From Symbiodinium natans (Eukaryota; Sar; Dinophyceae; Suessiales; Symbiodiniaceae), in contig CAJNDS010000155.1 in the NCBI GenBank assembly GCA_905221605.1, positions 139,501 to 203,500 on the forward strand: 64,000 nt of DNA. The letters run 5' to 3'. Made by a program: the position numbers and the translations under genes. The notes beneath the pieces are model-generated. The model saw nothing but the letters and a program-made list of their open reading frames with translations. It had not been told where the DNA came from and ran no database searches. Below, one piece after another: positions 29,333-40,200 of this stretch; within the stretch, counting starts at the first letter, position 1; every line of letters starts with the position of its first letter.

Positions 29333-30430
29333 TACGGGGAAGGCCCCTTACGGGGAAGGCCCCTTACGGGGAAGGCGGGGAAGGCCCCTTACGGAGAAGG
29401 CCCCTTACGGAGAAGGCCCCTTACGGGGAAGGCCCCTTACAGGGAAGGGCCCTTCGGGGAAGGCCCCTTATGGGGAAGGCCCCTTACGGGGAAGGCCCCT
29501 TACGGGGAAGGCCCCTTACGGGGAAGGCCCCTTACGGCAAGGCCCCTTACGGGGAAGGCCCTTACGGGGAAGGCCCCTTGCGCGGAAGCCCCCTTGCGCG
29601 GAAGGCCCCTTACGGGGAAGGCCCCTTTCGGGGAAGGCCCCTTACGGGGAAGGCCCCTTACGGGGAAGGCCCCTTACGGGGAAGGCCCCTTACGGGGAAG
29701 GCCCCTTACGGGGAAGGCCCCTTACGCGGAAGGCCCCTTACGGGGAAGGCCCCTTGCGGGGAAGGCCCCTTACGGTGGTGGGATGCTCTGGCGGGGGTGC
29801 TCTGGCGGGGGTGCTCTGGTCCAGGATTTGGCCGGACCCGTAGTAAAAATGCCATTTTTTTGTATTGAAAAACGATGGTTTTGGGTGACCCTCCGCGGGG
29901 AAGGCCCCTTACGGGGAAGGCCCCTTACAGGGAAGGCCCCTTACGGGAAGGCCCCTTACGGGGAAGGCCCCTTACGGGGAAGGCCCCTTACGGGGACCCT
30001 TACGAGGAACCCTTGCCGCTTACGGAAAAGGCCCCTTACGGGGAAGGCCCCTTACGGGGAAGGCCCCTTACGCGGAAGGCCCCTTACGGGGAAGGCCCCT
30101 TACGCGGAAGGCCCCTTACGGGGAAGGCCCCTTACGCGGAAGGCCCCTTACGGGGAAGGCCCCTTACGGGGAAGGCCCCTTACGGGGAAGGCCCCTTAGG
30201 GGGAAGGCCCCTTACGGGGAAGGCCCCTTACGCGGAAGGCCCCTTACGGGGAAGGCCCCTTACGGGGAAGGCCCCTTACGGGGAAGGCCCCTTACGGGGA
30301 AGGCCCCTTACGGGGAAGGCCTCTTCGGGGAAGGCCCCTTACGGGGAAGGCCCCTTACGGGGAAGGCCCCTTACGGGGAAGGCCCCTTACGGGGAAGGCC
30401 CCTTACGGGGAAGGCCCCTTACGGGGAAGG
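29333..30430. repeat. 16-bp satellite GGGGAAGGCCCCTTAC
   Basis: About 60 tandem copies, interrupted once at 29776-29895 by the GGTGCTCTGG/CCAGGATTTGG unit. Because 16 is not a multiple of three and the unit lacks stops on this strand, all three forward frames stay open and would encode the same 16-residue repeat (GEGPLRGRPLTGKAPY). I treat these frames as non-coding. Confidence 0.93.
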
Positions 30431-30654
30431 ATGCGTGGGCCTAACTTTAAAACCGAGGGTTTAGGGTTCTTCTCTTTGGGGCCAGACTGACGCTGGCACG
30501 CGGGTTCCACCCTTCTATGCGTGGGCCGCGCTCATCGCGCGCACTGGCCCCGAGCCCTCGCCAGGCTTCGCCGGACGGCTCGGGCTCGTCCGCGGGCTGG
30601 CGCCACGCGGTATCGCTCGCTGCTGCTTATCGCAGGACCCGCAGCTCGCTCTAG
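30431..30654. other. GC-rich unique spacer
   Basis: A 200-bp GC-rich, non-repetitive segment between the 16-bp satellite and a telomeric array. It has several CpG-rich inverted motifs such as GAGCCCTCGCC and GGCTCGGGCTCG. No gene or RNA was recognised. Confidence 0.35.
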
Positions 30655-31285
30655 TTTAGGGTTTAGGGTTTAGGGTTTAGGGTTTAGGGCTTAGGGTTTA
30701 GGGTTTAGGGTTTAGGGTTTAGGGTTTAGGGTTTAGGGTTTAGGGGTTTAAGGGTTTAAGGGTTTAAGGGTTTAAGGGTTTAAGGGTTTAAGGGTTTAGG
30801 GTTTAGGGTTTAGGAGTAGGAAACCAATAAAAACTCGAGATTTTTGCAGACTTGATGCTTGTTGGTGTGTACCGGGTTTAAAAGGAGTAGGAAACCAATA
30901 AAAACTCGAGGTTTTCGCAGACTTGATGCTTGTTGGTGTGTACCGGGTTTAAAAGGAGTAGAAAACCAATAAAACCCAGATTTTTGGGTTTAGGGTTTAG
31001 GTTTAAGGGGTTCTTAAGGTTTAGGGGTCAAGAGGGAAGATGGTTTCAGGGTTAAGAGGTTTAGGGTTTAGCGGGGGGGGGGGCGGGGGGGTGCAGCTGA
31101 GGAAGATGACAACATGACCACGATCGAGAGCCTGGTGCCCCAGTTTCGGGTTTAGGGTTTAAGGTTCAGGCTGTTTGTTTCGGGCTTCAGCGTTTAGTGT
31201 GTAGCAACAAACAAACCCCTTACAATTAAGTAAACAAGGCATTTTGGTGTTAGGGTTTAGGGTTTAGGGTTTCGGGTTTAGGGTT
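30655..31285. repeat. Telomeric array and module A, third copy
   Basis: (TTTAGGG)n and TTTAAGGG variants at 30655-30810, then the 84-bp units and the GCAGCTGAGGAAGATGAC block as in copies one and two, then another short telomeric array (31250-31285). Confidence 0.88.
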
Positions 31286-32550
31286 CGCCAGCGCAGCGTG
31301 GCGCCCAAGCCAACTATTCTATAGGTGGCTGCCCTAAGCTCCAAAATGTTTCACCGTTTTCTCGAACCGTTTTTTCGACGAAAAGTTTTCGCGCGGCTGA
31401 ACGGAAGGCCCAAATGGCTTTCAGAAGACTCAAAGTGGCTTCGGAATGCCCAAATTGGCTTCAGAAGGCCTGGCTGCCCTATGCTCTAATAAACTTTTTA
31501 CGGCGAAAATTTTCGAAAGGCTGAAGTGAGGCCCTAAATGTGTTTCAGAAGGCCCAAATTAGCTTCAGAAGGCCCAAAATTGGCTTCAGAAGGCCAAAAT
31601 TGGCTTCAGAAGCCTCAGAAGCCCAAAATTAGCTCAAGCTTCAGAAGCCCAAAATTAGCTTTAGAAGGCCCAAAATTGGCTTCAGAAGGCTAAAATTGGC
31701 TTGAAGCCGCAGAAACCCAAAATTAGCTTCAGAAGGCAAAAACTTGGCTTCAGAAGCTAGAAGGCACAAAATTGGCTTCAGAAGGCCAAAATTGGCTTCA
31801 GAAGCCTCAGAAGCCCAAAATTAACTGGCTTTAGAAGGCCCAAAATTGGCTTCAGAAGGCCAAAATTGGCTTCAGAAGCCTCAGAAGCCCAAAATTAGCT
31901 TTAGAAGGCCCAAAATTGGCTTCAGAAGGCCAAAATTGGCTTCAGAAGCCTCAGAAGCCCAAAATTAGCTTCAGAAGGCCCAAAATTGGCTACAGTGCCA
32001 AAATTGGCTTCAGAAGCTGCAGAAGCCCAAAATTCGGGCCTTCTGAAGCCAATTTTGGGCCTTCTGAAGCAAATTTGGCCTCTGAAGCCAATTTTGGGCC
32101 TTCTGAAGCCAATTTGGGCCTCTGAAGCCAGTTTTTGCCTTCTGAAACCAAGGGCCTCTGAAGCAAATTTTGGCATTCGGGCCTTCTGAAGCCAATTTGG
32201 GCCTCTGAATCTGGAAGCCAATGTTGGGTTCTGCCCTCTGAGGCAAATTTTGGCCTTCTGAAGCCAATTGGCTTCAGAAGGTCCGAATTGGCAACGGAAG
32301 TTACCTTCAGCCCCAAATTCGTTCAAAAAGGCCCACCAGCAAAGAGCCCGAAAAGGCACCGGGTGGCTTTCAAACAGCTCCAAAGTGCTGAAATGTTCAC
32401 TCTTCTTGAACCTCTTTGCTCTGCGCAGGCACAAAGCCCAAAAGTCTTCTTTGTTCGATTTACTTAAACCTCCTCGCCTACGCAACCGCAAAGCAACTGA
32501 CGACAACTCAACAAAAAGCTGCGCTGGCGCACAAGGGCGAAGCCCCTAAA
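31286..32550. repeat. GGCTTCAGAAGGCCCAAAATT satellite with orientation switch
   Basis: A 115-bp start (CGCCAGCGCAGCGTGGCGCC... to about 31400) matches 45840-45958 and follows a telomeric array in both places. From 31400 to about 32030 the roughly 21-bp unit runs forward. From about 32036 to 32262 it runs in the inverted orientation (GGGCCTTCTGAAGCCAATTT), then flips back. The remainder (32290-32550) is less repetitive, with a TTTACTTAAACCTCC motif. No supported gene. Confidence 0.85.
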
Positions 32551-33356
32551 AGTTTAGGGTTTAGGGTTTAGGGTTTAGGGTTTAGGGAAGTTGTTAACTT
32601 TTTCGTGGCCTGAACAAAACCATCGAAAATTGCAACGAAATTAAGACGAAATTAAGACGGAATTAAACCAGGGTTTAGGGTTTAGGGTTTTCGCTGCGAG
32701 TGCGCTTCGACCCCCTCCATGAAGTGGTTGGGGGTCGGCGCATGAGCTGCAATGCCCGCCCGCCCACCCAAAATACAAACCTTGGACGGGTTTAGGGTTG
32801 TCTACCCCCCTACCCCCCTATCAAGGGGGGATATATGGTTTGGTGAAGCAGGGGTAAATGATCACCTTCGACAAACTGTGGAGAAAACTCACCCTCTTCA
32901 ATTTGCAGAATGCTTGGCAGATCTTCAACTCAAGACGCGGTAACTGTCAACAGCAATTGAACGAAGGCAAGTGCATTGTTTTGGTCGAGTAACATAAACA
33001 TGAATGCATGAGCGCCGCTTCTTTGAGAGCCAAGATTCTGCGCGCAAGACAAATGCAAGTCATCTGGCATGCCAGGGGGAGTGAGGGGCAACTCCTGAAG
33101 CACTGTACCAAGCTACTTCCGTACTGCGCGTGCAACAAATCACCAGGCCTGTGCAACGAGAGTGCCATATGCAAAAAGCTGACGACCTTGATTTGCCGCT
33201 TCCAAAGCTGTCCTGCGGCAGGTTGAAGACACACCGTGCTTTGCGCTGCCTAGCGCCGCGCGGCACCGGTTTCTGAAGGTGAGACATGTCAATTAACTCG
33301 CTGTGGGCCACCTGTACGTGTGTGGCCCAATGATGTGAAACGACTTGAAAAGGACG
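32551..33356. other. Helitron 3' flank and short telomeric tracts
   Basis: Short TTTAGGG runs at 32551-32586 and 32670-32688. The rest (32700-33350) is unique. The Helitron 3' terminus (hairpin plus CTRR) should lie here but I could not locate it with confidence. Small frames in this stretch are not supported. Confidence 0.4.
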
Positions 33357-36300
33357 TCACTTGGCTGGAGTGAAGTGATCCTCCGTCAAGATGCCCGCCA
33401 ACAAGAAGTCCTTGTAGTAGCCGACCCTACTGATGGCAGTGTAGGCCGCGGCAGGCACCTTCGGGGCATCCAGGTAGACCACGACGTGAGGCAGCTCGGC
33501 GCCCTGGAACTTCAGGATGGTGGACGCGTAGCCCGGCCGGACGGGATAGTAGACCAAGCCACCCCTTTCCGGGTCAGTCCATGGCCAGACGCTGACCACG
33601 AACCCGGTGGCAGTGCGCACCAGGAGGCCGCCCGTGTTGTCGTCGTACTTCAGCACCGTCGCCTCCATTCCATTGACGAAGTCGATATCCTTCCGCACGT
33701 TGCGGGTCAAGTATACCCGCATGCCCTTGTAGACAGGCATAGTGGAGGGCTGCAGCTCTGCAGGTGGCTTCAGCTTGCCTTGCACATAGTTCTCAGGATT
33801 GGAGTCCACGTCAGCTGGCAAAGTCGCAATCGGAGGGTACTTCGGGAACAGGGCCTTCAAGGCAGTTCCATTGACCACAGCAGCGCCCCGCCTGGTGCAA
33901 GTCAGGATCGTCGTGTTGGGCTTGGATTTGAGGAGCTTCTGGAGTCCCTTCACCGTCGGACGGCCCGGCGGCCGCCACGCCATCTTCTTGCGGAGCTGCC
34001 GGAGCAGCTTGGCATTTGGTTTGCCGGTCCTGAGGGTTGCCAGCAGCTTGGCGTGCACCTTGTCCTTGCAGCGGTACATTTTGTGGAGGGCCACGCGGTA
34101 GCACATGGTGTTCCAAAGGCGCGAATGCCATTTGCGCTTCTCCCCCATACCGGGCATCTGGTACCGATCGCCCAGCAGCGCGAGGGCCGGCTTGCGCTCT
34201 GCAGCTGCCCACAAGCGCAAGATCCTGTCGAAGTTGACCATGTCCAGTTGCGAAAGCTCGTCTACGACAATGAGGGAGTACATGCTCAGCAAGGACGCCT
34301 CGCCATGCTCTGCAGATTCATGTAGGCCGAATGCGGCATGGCAGGTGTCGATGTCAATCTTGTGGCCGTAGCGCGCCTTCATGCGACTGGCCAACTGGGC
34401 GGTCGGCAAAGCCATCAAGACCTTGCCGCCCTTGGTCAAGGCACGGTCGATGCAAGAGAAGACCACCGTGGTCTTGCCGGTCCCGGGTGGTCCCAGGCAC
34501 ACGTTGGCCTTGCTGTCCCTCGCCTCTTGTCGCAGACGGTCCGCCTCGCCCTCGTCCTCGGCATCCTCGATGGCCAGCGCTCTGTCCACTGCGGTGTCCA
34601 CGAGCTCCTTGAAGCCTCGGAAAGCCAGCGAAGAATTCTATAAGTGCACGCGTGCGCGAACGTTAAATTCCTAAACTACACAAGACATCTCCGCCAGATG
34701 GTTGATGTAGACGAGGCACGGAGTTGCTGTCTGTTGAACTTGCTGGCATCCACGGGGCCTGCTTTCTTCTTGGGGGCCTGCGTCTTGCCGCGGCACTGCT
34801 CCTGGTTTTGCCGGTCCTTTCGGGCGTCCAGGGAGCCATCAAGGTATTCCTGAAGCAAGCCGCGGTGCGCACGGATCATGGCAAGGATGGTGTCCACGTG
34901 ATCCTTGGTGTGCGCCTCCATCTTCAGCTCGGCGCGGATCTTCTCGTCGTCCTGCCACATGGCTTGCGCCACCGAGTGCTCGCAGAGGATTGCCATGGCG
35001 AAGTATTTGTGTGCTTCCGGGAGCCGTCGGGCGACGTGCTCCGGCAGGCAGAAGTCCGTGGCTTCCTCGAAGGGAACATGCAGCATGAGCCACTGGCCAA
35101 AGTAGCGGTCGTTGAACTTGGAAACCGTTTCGGCGGCCACGACTTTCTCGCCTTGCATCACGTAGTTCGCAGCAAAGTCCTCCAGGGTGGCCTCGCTGCC
35201 AGATTGCGCGTGCTTCTTCTTGAGCCAGTGGCAGATCTTCCCCTCGGCCGTGGTTTTGCGCAAGTAGTCGAGGAGGCTGATGCGGCCACGAGCCCAGTCT
35301 GCCTGCTCGTACAGCTCCACCTCGCGCAACTTGGGCTCCTGGTCAGGGTAGGGCGCCACCAAGTCGCGCTTGCCGCCGCTCTGGGTGGAGAGGTGCCACT
35401 GGCGGAACTTGGCACCGAAGAGCTGCAGCACCATCTCGGGCTCCAGTGGCCGGTAGCGCATGAGGACGGTGGCGGCGATGCTCATGGCTTCGGCGTCATC
35501 GTTGAGCCACTCCTCGCTGGCCGCGTCCGAGAACTTGCTGACGTACTTGGTGACGTAGGCGCGGAGCAGGCCGTCGTCGTCGCACATCTGGAAGTCTTGG
35601 TGGCAGCGGAGCACCTCCATGAGATCAACGAGGTAGGGGCGCAGGCCTTCGGCGTGGTCGTCCTCCGTGTGCTGCAAGCGCCAGACCCCTGTCTCACGGT
35701 CAAAGCAGGTTGGTGCCTCGTGGATAGGCCAGCCACTCTTCTTGTCCTGGTCGTACTGGCTGCCTTCGACGTAGCCACGGAGGTCCGAGTCTTCGGGCAG
35801 AGTGGCGGACACAGTCTCGGCCAAATCCAGCTGCTCGACGTCTTCAGGCTTCACAAAGATGACGACGTGCACGTGGACACGGCCCGAGCCGTGGTAGTCC
35901 TGCGTGGCTGCCTTGCGGGTCCCATCTTGATATTCCAAGCGCAGGAAGAAGTGCAGGCGGCGGGCCTGGCCCTGCTCGTCAAGACAATGGAAGATGTTGC
36001 TCTTCCAAGCCTTCTGCCGCCCCCGTCCCCCGGTGCGCCCCAACAGCAAGCCTTTCACGGTTTGGACCATGACGTGCACAATGTGCAGCGTCTCCGCCAC
36101 CGGCAGGAAGAGGCGCTCCTTGAGCAGCTTCTGCATCTCGTCGCGGACCCACTCGTGGTAGGGGAAGCTCCACTCGTAGGGGGCTATGGTGAAGAAGATG
36201 CGAGGGTAGCCCACCTGCCGCACCATGTCCAGCAAGGCATAGTGCACGCCACGCCAATAGTGGAGGCTGAAGGCCTCGCCTTTGAGCATGAGACGCATGG

Positions 36301-38284
36301 GCGTCGGCAGCTGCAGGTTCTTCTTGGAACCGATGCTGCTCCAGAGGTTGAGGTCATAAACGAACTGGAGAAGCTCGAAATCCCCCGCGTAGCCCAGGAG
36401 ACGACCCAGCGCCAAAGCAGCAAAGAGACGTTTCATGCTGTGGCGTGTGGCGTCATTTGCTTCTGCGTCCTCCTCATCTGCCACCTGGCTCTCCTCTTCG
36501 CTGTCGTCGTTGCCCTCAACCTCCTCATCGCTTTCTGCAGCAGGAAAGGCTGCACGCTCAGCGGCCCGACCGGCATTCAGCACGTCCTCCAAGGTGGCTG
36601 CCCGCTCCTGCCGAATCACCCGCCTGGGATCCGTGGCACGCTCGTGAGTGAAGGTGCGCTTCACATCCCAGAACAAACCAGGCCAGAGGGCGCACTCCAC
36701 GCCGAGACGTTCAATGAATTGCAGCCGGCGACGGCGAGTGAGCTCGTCGGCGCCGGGGTGTTCTTCCAGAAACTCCGCATGCTCGGCCACAAAGGTCGCA
36801 TAGGGTGTGTCGTCCGAGGCCATCAAGAAGTCGTAGGCTGCGCGGGCCTTCGTCCGCATGTTCACGTCCTGGCCATGTCAGGGAGCAAATGCGTTGTGGA
36901 AAACATCGAATTGTGAGTAGTACTTTAGGAAACCTGTGTACTCTACGCCTGGCCTGCAAGTGCTTGATGCGCCTCTTCACTGTAGTCGTTTGCCAGCGGA
37001 AGCGGATCATGGTCGTCTTCTGGCGGTAGCCGGATTTGTGCTCTGCGCGCACGACCGGGCCCACGTCGATCTCCAAAGGCGACAATGCTTGCGCAGCCTC
37101 TGCAGACAGCTCCCGCAGAACCTCTGGCACATCAGCCAGCGTCACCACCGGCTGCACGCGCGCAGCTTTGCATCTGGAGCACTTGCCTGAAGGATTGGTG
37201 GGTGGCTGGGGCTTGTTGAGCGTGCTCTCTGTGAGGTCGCGAGGCGCGAGGAGGCCGCAATTCTCGCACATGCTCCAGGAGTCGAAAAGGCACCAACGCT
37301 CGAAGTCCTCGACCAGCCGGCGGCGCTTCGCCGGGGGCAACCCAGTGGTATTCTCGACGGCCTCGCCAGCCGGCGTTCGCTTTGAGGGCTGGCCCATGCG
37401 GCGCCGTGCCCGAGCCCTGTCTGCCAGAACCTGCTCTCGATATTTCTTCTTTGTCGCAGCCGACGCTGGGGCTGCAGCTGTCTGCCGCGATGCCAGGGCA
37501 CCTCTCCACAAGATGGGGAGCTCCTGCCTGTCCAGCAGGCGCCGGCTTCCCCGCCCAGCCGCGCGCTTGGGCGCCGGACCCTGCAGCTGCGCTTCAAAAT
37601 ATTCTACCGTGTCGGGCGGCAGGCGTTCTTCCAAAGCACGGGCACGGGCAGCCACTGATAAGCGCCGGAGCTTGCCCAGAACCTGCAAGAGCGTATGTTT
37701 CTGCACTCATGTTCTGCGCACTTCTGTACGTCATGCAGAAAAAGAGCACAGAGACTTGGTTGAGTGGCCTCTCGCTTGCCAGCTTCCTCCGCGCACAGTG
37801 GCCATAGATCTTCAGGTCGACAGAACAGGCAGCGTGTGCTTCGGCCCGTCACCTGAGCTGGGCCTCCACGTGCTGCAAGAGCAAAGGCGCAGCGCTCGCC
37901 GCTCATGCCCACGCACACCTTGGGCTTGGCCAGTTCTGCTTGGAAGTAGCCACGGAAGTCCTCCGGCACCCGCTCCAAGGCCAGGCGTTGGTACTCGGGG
38001 GTCAAAGCCAACAGCAGGCGCTTTATTTGTCCACGCGATTGTGGCTGGACACAGGCGGTGGCCAAACGATCTGGATCACAGAAGACCTCAGGCAGCAACG
38101 CAGCTCGATCAAAAATGCCTGCGCAATGGGCCATGGCTCTTTTGCAACTTCTGGCTTGCTGCAGACAGTTCAACAGCAGCTCATCTGCCGTCAAGGCGCA
38201 CATGCAAGAAATGCACCTCGCTGCGCTGCACGGCCCGGGCTTTGCGCCGAGAAGCAACAAGGAGAAGCCGCTGTGCCAGGACAC
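33357..38284 (-). CDS. Helitron RepHel protein (HUH nickase plus Pif1-like helicase), three introns
   Basis: The protein would nick and join transposon DNA by rolling circle and unwind it. Exons: 38284-37730, 37682-36942, 36868-34682, 34637-33357. The introns of 47, 73 and 44 nt all start GT, end AG and fall between codons (phase 0). Joined, they give about 1,587 residues without a stop. Order: zinc region (C-x-FA...GGPAQ...RCLFC, exon 1); second zinc region (CENC...CSRC, exon 2); Helitron Rep domain in exon 3 with HUH motif VHVHVVIF (about 35,870) and two-tyrosine motif AYVTKYVSKF (about 35,545); helicase in exon 4 with Walker A GPPGTGKTT, Walker B VVDELSQLD and C-terminal AAYTAISRV. The true N-terminus may lie further upstream; 38284 is only the first ATG in frame. 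No frameshift is seen. Confidence 0.88.
33357..38284 (-). mobile_element. Helitron (rolling-circle DNA transposon), coding portion
   Basis: Assigned from the RepHel gene alone. The 5' TC end and the 3' hairpin/CTRR end were not identified, so true limits are wider than given. The accessory gene at 38574-39980 on the same strand could belong to the same element. Confidence 0.75.
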
Positions 38285-38573
38285 ACGGAGGGCATGGCTC
38301 GGACAAGTGGAAAACTCCTGAGATCGACGAAGTGTTCACAAGAACTCGAGCCAGGGCAGAGCGAGAACACAAATCAAACCTGTTCCTCCAATCAGCAGGC
38401 TAGCTTGGCTAGATTGAAGAATTATGAGGCTCCAACAGCAGCGCAGGGTCGCTTTTGTGCGTCTCAGCTGGAGCACGTTGAGGTGTGTGAAGCTGTGCAG
38501 CGGGCTGCGCCTGTGATGGTTTTGCGCTGCCACGACTTTAGCCTGAACTTTGGACACTTGCACAGGTGCGCGC

Positions 38574-39980
38574 TCAATCATCCCCCGGCTCATTCTCCAC
38601 AGCCTCGATGACCACAGGCGCTTCTGGCGGTCCTCCCTCCTCGGGCAAGCCGGCGTCCGCCGCCAGCCGGGCCTGCTCATGAATGCTCTTCGCCTTGGCC
38701 ACCATGTCCTGCATGGTCTCGAAGATATTGATCAGCTTGTCCTTCTTCGGCAGGCGTGTCATCTGCTTCAACGTCTGCAGAACCTTGGCCAGCCCATGCT
38801 CCGTCAGCACGGCCTCGGGCACGTTATCCAGGAGAGCGACCAGCACGTACAGTGGCAGCCTATTCTTTTTGTTGTCCTGGTTTGTAACCATGGTCTGCAA
38901 CTCATCCGCAAACTTGGCCACCTCGGACTCTGCCCAGGACAGACGCGGGTCGAGCCCCGGAGTTTCTGCCTCCTCCTCCTCCTCCTCCTCCTGATCCTCC
39001 AAGGAAAGCTCAACGGTTGCCGGCCTCGCCGATGTCGCCCGCTTCTTCGGAGCTTCGGCTTTCTTCAGTTTCTTCTTCTTCTCCTTCTTCTTCTTCTTCT
39101 CATCACTTCCATGGGAGTGGGAAGAGGAGGAGCCGGATTTGTGGTCGCTTTCGCTGCCAGATTCCTTGGTTTCGGAGTTGTTCTCCGACTCAGACCCGGA
39201 CTCCTCCTTGCCAGCTGCTTCCTCGCTGCTGTCGCCAAAGGCCCGTTTCTTGCGGGGAGCTTTCGCTTCCAGGCGAGCCGCGTTCGTCGCCGCGACAGCT
39301 TCCACGCAACTGTCCAGAGTCTTCTTCTGCATGAACTTCCGGATGGGTTTGTCCTGCTTGGACTCCTCCGGGATCTTCTTTGCCCACGCCTTCGGATTGG
39401 ACGCGAGAGTGCAAAGCTCCAAACCAGCCATAGCGCCAGCGTACATGCGTGAGGCTGTGTCTGCCAGTCGAGCAAAGTCCTTCACCCGCTGCTGCAGAGC
39501 CTCCTTCTTCCCAAGCTTCTTGAGCACCTTCTCGGCATGCGGCTTCAAAGAAGATGCAGATGAGCACGCCTTGTTTGACAGGTTGACGGCCGCCAAAGCA
39601 CTGCCCAAGGGCTCCAAGAGCTTCTTGACAGCTGGAATTCCAGTTTGCCCAAACTTCTTCTCAGACGATGACGGAAGCACCGCCAAGGCAGCTGCGCAGG
39701 ATTCCAACGAGGCAGAGGCCATGCTGACGCCCAGGCCTGGCCGAGCGATGCACTCCGAGGTCTCTGCTGTAAGCTGCTCGGTCAGCGTGGAGGTGGTGAA
39801 GTATTCCGTCGGCGCTTGCTTGTCCGTCAGGAGCACGCAGCCATCCTCATCGGGCCAGCTGCGGAGAAACGCTTTCAGGGGCAGCTTGTAAAACGGTACA
39901 CCTGGAGGGTATTTGCCCTTCGCCTTGCTATCCTTGGCGACGTGCTTGCCTGTCGATTTCCGTGGGACCCACTTGCCCAT
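38574..39980 (-). CDS. Unrecognised charged, probably nuclear protein upstream of Helitron RepHel
   Basis: 468 aa with a clear ATG and stop. N-terminal part (1-230): KSTGKHVAKDSKAKGK, then a compact region with PGVPFYKLPLKAFLRSW and predicted helices, with no known motif. Middle (about 235-335): Ser/Glu-rich, then KKKKKEKKKKLKKAEAPKKR, a strong nuclear-localisation-like stretch, then an acidic EEEEEEEAE run. C-terminal part (340-468): a helical domain (LSWAESEVAKFADELQTMV...LPLYVLVALLDNVPEAVLTEHGLAKVLQTLK). That domain has the look of the N-terminal helical bundle of transcription/chromatin factors such as TFIIS-N/LEDGF (inference only, no specific residue match claimed). It sits 290 bp upstream of the RepHel frame on the same strand, so host gene, Helitron accessory gene or captured gene are all possible. 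Confidence 0.65.
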   Translation of the reverse strand: MGKWVPRKSTGKHVAKDSKAKGKYPPGVPFYKLPLKAFLRSWPDEDGCVLLTDKQAPTEYFTTSTLTEQLTAETSECIARPGLGVSMASASLESCAAALAVLPSSSEKKFGQTGIPAVKKLLEPLGSALAAVNLSNKACSSASSLKPHAEKVLKKLGKKEALQQRVKDFARLADTASRMYAGAMAGLELCTLASNPKAWAKKIPEESKQDKPIRKFMQKKTLDSCVEAVAATNAARLEAKAPRKKRAFGDSSEEAAGKEESGSESENNSETKESGSESDHKSGSSSSHSHGSDEKKKKKEKKKKLKKAEAPKKRATSARPATVELSLEDQEEEEEEEAETPGLDPRLSWAESEVAKFADELQTMVTNQDNKKNRLPLYVLVALLDNVPEAVLTEHGLAKVLQTLKQMTRLPKKDKLINIFETMQDMVAKAKSIHEQARLAADAGLPEEGGPPEAPVVIEAVENEPGDD

Positions 39981-40200
39981 GGCTGCTGCAAGTCAATGAC
40001 CTAAAACTGGACTACTAAAGCTGGAAGCTCTCACTTTTGCGCAGCACAGCTATCGGAACGGCCCCACGCTGCTGCTGAACTCAGTAAAGTCACAAAGCGC
40101 GGCAGATGATTTTTCTCAGTTGCGCACGACCACAGTCATGTGGCAGCAGACCGCAGTCATGTGGCAGCAGTGAGGAATGCTATTTCGAAGAACAAGCAAA
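39981..40200. other. Upstream region of the charged-protein gene
   Basis: Short unique segment; the duplicated phrase CAGTCATGTGGCAGCAG occurs twice (about 40132-40170). No promoter motif recognised. Confidence 0.35.

Noticed and set aside
29193-30444. Open frames encoding GEGPLRGRPLTGKAP repeats
   Set aside because: Product of the 16-bp satellite in every frame; no start context or domain.
34724-36916. 730-codon open frame on the + strand opposite the Helitron Rep exon
   Set aside because: It mirrors a GC-rich, codon-biased gene with clear HUH and tyrosine motifs on the other strand, and has no motif of its own. The same applies to 33345-34325 (+) and 38550-39452 (+).
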